A program made the translations under genes and the position numbers. Below are positions 4,896-8,048 of a stretch of DNA of 8,048 nucleotides, piece after piece. The stretch is taken from positions 1 through 8,048 of the forward strand of contig PKWR01000085.1 in NCBI GenBank assembly GCA_003133285.1, given 5' to 3'. The notes under the pieces were generated by a model that saw only the letters and a list, made by a program, of their open reading frames with translations, did no database searches and was not told the origin of the DNA. Position 1 is the first letter of the stretch, and the number at the start of each line of letters is the position of its first letter. This stretch comes from Coriobacteriia bacterium. Its GTDB lineage: Bacteria; Actinomycetota; Coriobacteriia; Anaerosomatales; PALSA-660.

Positions 4896-5885
4896 GATAG
4901 ACGCACGGCCGTAGGCCTCGAGGATGCGGTCCATCTCCGCATTCTCCGACCTATCCACATACCGACGTCCCTCGTCGGCGGCGAACCACGCGAGCGTCCG
5001 GCGGATGCCGTCCCGGAAGGGGATGACGGCCCGGAAGCCGGGCACGAACGCCTTGATCTTGGCGTTGTCGAACACCACGCTCCACGTCTTGTCGCCCAGA
5101 AGGCTCCCGGCCATCTCCGGTGCGACCCGCGCGATGTAGTCCGACGGGATGTGCACGATCTTCGCCTCGACGCCCAGCGCTTCGGCGATGGTCTGGTAGA
5201 TCTGGTTCCACGTCAGCACCTCGTCAGAGGTGATGTGGAAGGCCTGGCCCAGGGCCCGCTCGTTCCCCAGCAGCCCCAGGAACCCTCGCGCGAGATCGTC
5301 CGCGTGCGTCACGACCCACAGCGACGACCCGTCGCCGTGCACGACGATCGGCCGGCCCGCGAGAAGCCGATCGGCCAGCGTGTAGGTGCCCCATCCGCCG
5401 AGGGCGATAGGAAGGTTGGTGTCGTAGGTCATCGACGGACGCACGATCGTCACCGGGAAGCCCTCCTCCCGGTGTGCTCGCATCAGACGCTCTTCGCAGG
5501 CGATCTTGTCGCGCGAGTACTGCCAGTACGGATTGCCCAGCGGCGTCGACTCGGTGACGAGGTAGTCCGCCGGAGGCTTCTGATACACCGAGGCGGAGCT
5601 GATGAACACGTACTGCGTGGCCCGGTGCCTGAAGAGGACCAGGTCGCGCTCGATGTCCTCCGACGTGTAGGCGATCCAGTCGACGACGGCGTCGAACTCC
5701 AGGTCCTTCAAGGCGACGCGGACGTCCTCGGGGCGGTGTATGTCGGCGGTCAGAGCGTGGCCGCCGGGCATGTCCGCGATCCGCGATCCGCGGTTGAGCA
5801 CGTAGAGCTCGAACCCTTGGGCGATCGCCATCCGGCTGACCGCGGCGCTGATGGATCCGGTGCCTCCGATGAACAGCACCTTCAT
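4893..5885 (-). CDS. NAD(P)-dependent epimerase/dehydratase-like SDR protein
   Basis: 330-residue extended/atypical short-chain dehydrogenase, typical length for the epimerase family. The N-terminal Rossmann fold starts with MKVLFIGGTGSIS (GGTGxIS cofactor loop, 7-13). D48 (TADIHRPED) follows beta-3. The catalytic set is visible: S96/S97/S99 in FISSASVY and YSRDK with Y123 and K127. VRPSMTYDTN, the substrate-side HADDLARGFLGLL and FHITSDEVLTWNQIY fit epimerase-like proteins that include the plant CSP41 relatives. The C-terminal FRDGIRRTLAWFAADE is also usual for the group. The substrate, likely a nucleotide sugar or similar, cannot be told from sequence. ATG 5885 has GAAGGG 6 nt upstream. The gene stands alone, convergent with the 181-aa gene and divergent from the small gene at 5991. 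Confidence 0.88.
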   Translation of the reverse strand: MKVLFIGGTGSISAAVSRMAIAQGFELYVLNRGSRIADMPGGHALTADIHRPEDVRVALKDLEFDAVVDWIAYTSEDIERDLVLFRHRATQYVFISSASVYQKPPADYLVTESTPLGNPYWQYSRDKIACEERLMRAHREEGFPVTIVRPSMTYDTNLPIALGGWGTYTLADRLLAGRPIVVHGDGSSLWVVTHADDLARGFLGLLGNERALGQAFHITSDEVLTWNQIYQTIAEALGVEAKIVHIPSDYIARVAPEMAGSLLGDKTWSVVFDNAKIKAFVPGFRAVIPFRDGIRRTLAWFAADEGRRYVDRSENAEMDRILEAYGRASI

Positions 5886-5990
5886 GGCTGGCCCTTCCGG
5901 TCGGGTGTCCCACAGGGCTTATGCCCTCGAGCCGCGGGTACATACAGGTCGAAGATCAGCGTGCGCGCCACAAGAAGGAAGGCGAGCGCA

Positions 5991-6191
5991 ATGTCGGCAG
6001 AAGCACAGGAACCTCGTCACTGGCCGTTCACCAACGACGCGGGAGCAGGCGACGCGCCCACGTCGTTTCGCGCGGCACTTGCACGCAAGAACACTCGTGC
6101 GTCAGCACAGGCGTTGCACCAGGAGCATGCGCGCCTCAACCGCCTGATCGTGGGCGGCAGGGCCCACACCAAACAGCACGGTCTGAGCTAG
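5991..6191 (+). CDS. Small uncharacterised protein, 66 residues
   Basis: I do not recognise this protein. ATG 5991 follows AAGGAAGG at 8 nt, and the stop is TAG at 6189-6191. The frame is open far upstream, but that part runs antisense to the SDR gene and is not coding. The product is hydrophilic and basic: an N-terminal part with Pro, Gly and acidic residues (EAQEPRHWPFTNDAGAGDAP), then a helix-prone half rich in Ala, Arg, Lys and His (SFRAALARKNTRASAQALHQ), ending HTKQHGLS. It has no Cys and no membrane segment. The size and charge allow a nucleic-acid- or protein-binding role, but nothing specific can be claimed. It converges on another small gene whose stop is 20 nt away. Confidence 0.55.
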   Translation: MSAEAQEPRHWPFTNDAGAGDAPTSFRAALARKNTRASAQALHQEHARLNRLIVGGRAHTKQHGLS

Positions 6192-6206
6192 CCCGAGAAC
6201 TCGGGT
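6191..6206. terminator. Short hairpin between two convergent small genes
   Basis: CCCGAG (6192-6197) and CTCGGG (6200-6205) are a perfect inverted repeat. In practice this gives a 5-bp stem with a GAAC tetraloop, and a G-U pair (6191/6206) could form if the stem is extended. It sits exactly in the 20-nt gap between the stops at 6191 and 6212. No T tract follows, so it is at best a weak bidirectional terminator or 3'-end stabiliser. Confidence 0.4.
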
Positions 6207-6211
6207 CAACC

Positions 6212-6442
6212 CTAGAAGTTGAGCGACGTGACCTTGATCTTCTCGATCAGGGCATTGCGTTTCTCCGCGGCGTAGACGTCCTTGAACTCGTCGAGCGCCT
6301 TCACGCGCGCCGTCAGTTTGAGCGCGCTCGCGATGCGATGGAGCGCGTAGAGGAAGCACGTGATCGAGGCGCCGAGGAAGAGGTCGCGGAGCAGGCCGTA
6401 CAGGGTTTGGGGATCTTGCAGTCGGTGAAGGTAGTGATGCAT
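6212..6442 (-). CDS. Small single-pass membrane protein, 76 residues
   Basis: I do not recognise this protein. One hydrophobic stretch, LYGLLRDLFLGASITCFLYALHRIA (about 14-38), can span the membrane and is interrupted by one Arg-Asp pair near its start. A basic/acidic amphipathic helix follows (LTARVKALDEFKDVYAAEKR and on to residue 70), ending in KVTSLNF. The layout suggests a short outside end, one helix and a cytoplasmic helical tail, as in small regulatory or accessory membrane proteins. The frame stays open to 6550, but I chose ATG 6442 (MHHYLHRLQD) because GGGAGG lies 6 nt before it. The upstream extension is rich in Trp, Pro and Arg and lacks such a site. Confidence 0.65.
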   Translation of the reverse strand: MHHYLHRLQDPQTLYGLLRDLFLGASITCFLYALHRIASALKLTARVKALDEFKDVYAAEKRNALIEKIKVTSLNF

Positions 6443-6615
6443 GAGAAACCTCCCGGGTCCGGTTGCGAACGGAGGCCAAGGCTCGGTGCGATGGCGCCAG
6501 TGCCCGCAGACGGTACGTTCCCAGTCCGGGCCGATGGGTAGTGACGACATGGATGGCGGCTACGGGCGCGATGTGGCCGTGGGAAACGTCGAGGATCGAA
6601 CGAGGGGGTCTGGGC

Positions 6616-7080
6616 ATGGACACGAGCACGATGCTGCGCGACCAGTTGTCGCGGTTGCTCGAACGGAGCGAGGCGCACGCCGGCTTCGATGCCGCTGTCG
6701 CCGACATCGCACCGCATGCGCGCGGTACGAGACCGGCAGGCCTGCCGCACTCGGCCTGGGAGCTTCTGGAGCACATCCGCATCGCGCAGCGCGACATCCT
6801 CGAGTACTGCCAAGATGGCCCCTACGTCGAGCGCCCGTGGCCGGAAGGCTACTGGCCGTCGACCCCCGAGCCACCCACGCTGCAAGCCTGGGACGAGAGC
6901 GTCCAGGCGGTGCGGCGCGATCGCGAGGAGTTCCAGCGGCTCATCGCGGACCCTGACGTCGACCTCTTCGGCGCAGTCCCGCACGGGGCGAAGCACACAT
7001 ACCTGCGTGAGGTGCTCGTCGCTGCCGACCACAACGCCTTCCACGTGGGCCAGCTGATGGTCGTGCGGCGGCTGCTCTGA
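6616..7080 (+). CDS. DinB/YfiT-like four-helix-bundle metalloprotein
   Basis: 154-residue protein of the DinB_2 superfamily, four-helix bundles that bind a divalent metal with three histidines. Some members are thiol transferases using bacillithiol or mycothiol, others are of unknown function. Expected ligands are visible: H53 in SAWELLEHIRIAQRDI, and H139 plus H143 in the C-terminal VAADHNAFHVGQLM, which is the family signature. WP(E)GYWP (75-81) is the usual aromatic segment between helices. The first helix is LRDQLSRLLERSEAHAGF. I chose ATG 6616 because GAGGGGG lies about 7 nt upstream and the family's first helix begins right after it. The frame extends to 6463 but that part does not look like protein. 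It stands alone, divergent from the small membrane protein gene and convergent with the membrane pair. The substrate is unknown. Confidence 0.85.
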   Translation: MDTSTMLRDQLSRLLERSEAHAGFDAAVADIAPHARGTRPAGLPHSAWELLEHIRIAQRDILEYCQDGPYVERPWPEGYWPSTPEPPTLQAWDESVQAVRRDREEFQRLIADPDVDLFGAVPHGAKHTYLREVLVAADHNAFHVGQLMVVRRLL

Positions 7081-7113
7081 CCCTCGAGCCGGGCGCCCGA
7101 AGGCCGGCCTGCT

Positions 7114-7662
7114 CTAGCGCCCGCCCCTCGCGCTCGGCGCTCCTCGCAGCAGCAGCACGGCGCCGATGATCATCGCCGCCGAGAGGGCCACCGGCACGAA
7201 GACCGGCGCCGCCCACGGACCGGGGATCAGGAACAGGACGTCCATCGCCTTGAGCGAACCGGGCCAGCCGATCACGGCGCGCAGGAACGCGTAGTAGCCG
7301 ATGTCCCACACGCCGAACGCGCAGAGGAAGAACGCGGCGCGCGACTTGAAGTCGCGTCCGGCCAGCCAGCCGACGCACAGCAGCATGACGATCGTCGCGG
7401 TCTCCCGGGCAACTTCGAGATACGCGATCTGCGGCTGCGGCAGCACGCTGACCAGGGCGGCCGACTTCAGCAGCGTGAAGTACGGGACGGAGAACCAGAT
7501 GTCCTTCGGGCCCGGCGTGGATGCCACGAGTTCGCCGGTGATGTGGAAGACGGCTCGCAGGTAGACCACGACTGCGGCCTCGAGGAAGGCCATGGCCACA
7601 GCGAACACGGCGACGACGGTAAGCCGAGTCCAGATGGATCCGCTCGTGCGTCGCGCTGTCAT
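7114..7662 (-). CDS. Conserved polytopic membrane protein of unknown function
   Basis: 182-residue integral membrane protein with about four hydrophobic segments: 14-39 (LTVVAVFAVAMAFLEAAVVV), 87-101 (ETATIVMLLCVGWLA), 108-131 (AAFFLCAFGVWDIGYYAFLR) and 141-172 (VLFLIPGPWAAPVFVPVALS). I know this pattern from uncharacterised bacterial membrane proteins that share VARETATIVML, FGVWDIxYY and GWPxSLxxxDxLFLIPxPW. The charged and aromatic residues within segments (E86, E88, W119, D120, Y123, Y124) may mark a functional site. The ATG at 7662 is 3 nt after the stop of the HsmA-like gene, with GGTAGGA acting as the only, rather weak, ribosome site, so translation is probably coupled. No biochemical role can be named. 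Confidence 0.75.
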   Translation of the reverse strand: MTARRTSGSIWTRLTVVAVFAVAMAFLEAAVVVYLRAVFHITGELVASTPGPKDIWFSVPYFTLLKSAALVSVLPQPQIAYLEVARETATIVMLLCVGWLAGRDFKSRAAFFLCAFGVWDIGYYAFLRAVIGWPGSLKAMDVLFLIPGPWAAPVFVPVALSAAMIIGAVLLLRGAPSARGGR

Positions 7663-7665
7663 GTC

Positions 7666-8048
7666 CTACCCGTTCGCCCCGCGGGCGATCCCCGCAACCA
7701 TGCCGCCGACGTACGGCAGCAGCCACAGCCCCCACACGGCGATGCTGTAGCGGTGGAAGCCCTCGCGGGCAGCCCGGCTGCCGCGGACGAGCACCCAGGT
7801 GGCCCAAAGAGCGTGCCCGGCCATCAGACCGATGGCCGCGACACCCGTGAACGTGTGCACGAAGCCGGCCCGCTCGCCGACCGCCGTGAGCTGTCTCATG
7901 AGCTCCGTTGCGGACCCGTCGCACACGAGACCCGACCAGAACAACACGACGTGCCACCAGCGCAGGTCGCGCTGAGCACGTTCGGACCACACGCCCGTCG
8001 TGTAGAAGACGAAGGCGAGCGACATCACGATCGTTGGCAGGATCAGTT
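7666..8048 (-). CDS. HsmA/TIGR03987-like integral membrane protein, 5' end outside window
   Basis: Membrane protein with four hydrophobic segments that matches the family I recall as TIGR03987, now named HsmA family after a heme-sensing membrane system in Clostridioides difficile. Signatures are FYTTGVWSER near the start, LRWWHVVLFWSGLVCDGSAT, HTFTGVAAIGLMAGHALWAT, FHRYSIAVWGLWLLPYVGGM and a short tail. The conserved His residues (in WWHVV, VHTFTG, GHALW, FHRYS) could bind heme, in line with the family name. The frame is open to the window edge. The codons before GTG 8028/ATG 8025 read LILPTIV and continue the first membrane helix, so the true start probably lies a few codons beyond 8048. It is the first visible gene of a pair with the membrane protein that begins 3 nt after its stop. 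Confidence 0.75.
   Translation of the reverse strand, partial: LILPTIVMSLAFVFYTTGVWSERAQRDLRWWHVVLFWSGLVCDGSATELMRQLTAVGERAGFVHTFTGVAAIGLMAGHALWATWVLVRGSRAAREGFHRYSIAVWGLWLLPYVGGMVAGIARGANG

Noticed and set aside
5151..5990. Upstream part of the long + frame ending at 6191
   Set aside because: It is antisense to the SDR gene. Only the last 66 codons, which have their own ribosome site at 5991, are supported.
6463..6615. 51-codon N-terminal extension of the DinB-like gene
   Set aside because: The sequence is unlike the family, overlaps the divergent promoter region, and a ribosome site supports ATG 6616.
6102..6797. 231-codon open frame on the - strand over the small genes
   Set aside because: It runs across the small genes and the start of the DinB-like gene with no domain. 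The small membrane protein frame has the better ribosome site.
7101..7110. AGGCCGGCCT palindrome between the DinB-like gene and the membrane gene
   Set aside because: A 10-bp GC palindrome is expected by chance in DNA this GC-rich. It has no T tract, so I do not call a terminator.
6941..7990. 349-codon open frame on the - strand
   Set aside because: It crosses two membrane protein genes that have clear family motifs and the end of the DinB-like gene. The translation is Arg/Gly/Ala-rich noise.

Overview
The window is a GC-rich, gene-dense bacterial segment. The gene mix is tryptophanase, a NifS/NifU pair with TusA and DsrE sulfur carriers, a DinB-fold protein and an HsmA-type membrane protein, mostly with clear AGGAGG-like ribosome sites. 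This fits an anaerobic high-GC actinobacterium, perhaps Coriobacteriia-like. That placement is inferred from gene content and composition only.

Layout: (1) 1-533, +, the C-terminal part of tryptophanase, ending at a strong hairpin (555-583) in a convergent gap. (2) 3217 down to 610, -, a compact four-gene operon tusA-dsrE-nifS-nifU with 9-11 nt gaps. (3) 4127 down to 3326, -, a small unrecognised protein followed by a cpYpsA/molybdenum-carrier-like SLOG protein. (4) 4323-4868, +, an uncharacterised 181-aa protein with a Pro/Ala linker. (5) 5885 down to 4893, -, an NAD-dependent epimerase-like SDR. (6) 5991-6191 (+) and 6442 down to 6212 (-), two small convergent genes. (7) 6616-7080, +, a DinB-like protein. 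(8) 8048 down to 7114, -, an HsmA-like membrane protein (5' end outside the window) and a second polytopic membrane protein. No RNA gene, CRISPR array or mobile element was seen, and no gene-free stretch exceeds about 200 bases.

The most interesting part is the sulfur/Fe-S operon. The NifS-like protein has the cysteine desulfurase fold signatures and the mobile-loop cysteine, but the PLP-binding lysine is replaced by aspartate (D203, in SSNDIYGP). This is the same kind of substitution I recall for Archaeoglobus fulgidus IscS. Its partner NifU has an intact IscU scaffold domain, then a remnant of a BFD-type [2Fe-2S] domain (CxxC reduced to CGVS), then a domain resembling the NADPH/disulfide domain of thioredoxin reductase. 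In that last domain the redox CxxC is replaced (AAVPD) and the glycine-rich loop is eroded. With TusA and DsrE encoded upstream, the operon may be a cluster-assembly system that receives sulfur from a carrier relay or from sulfide rather than by PLP-dependent desulfuration of cysteine.
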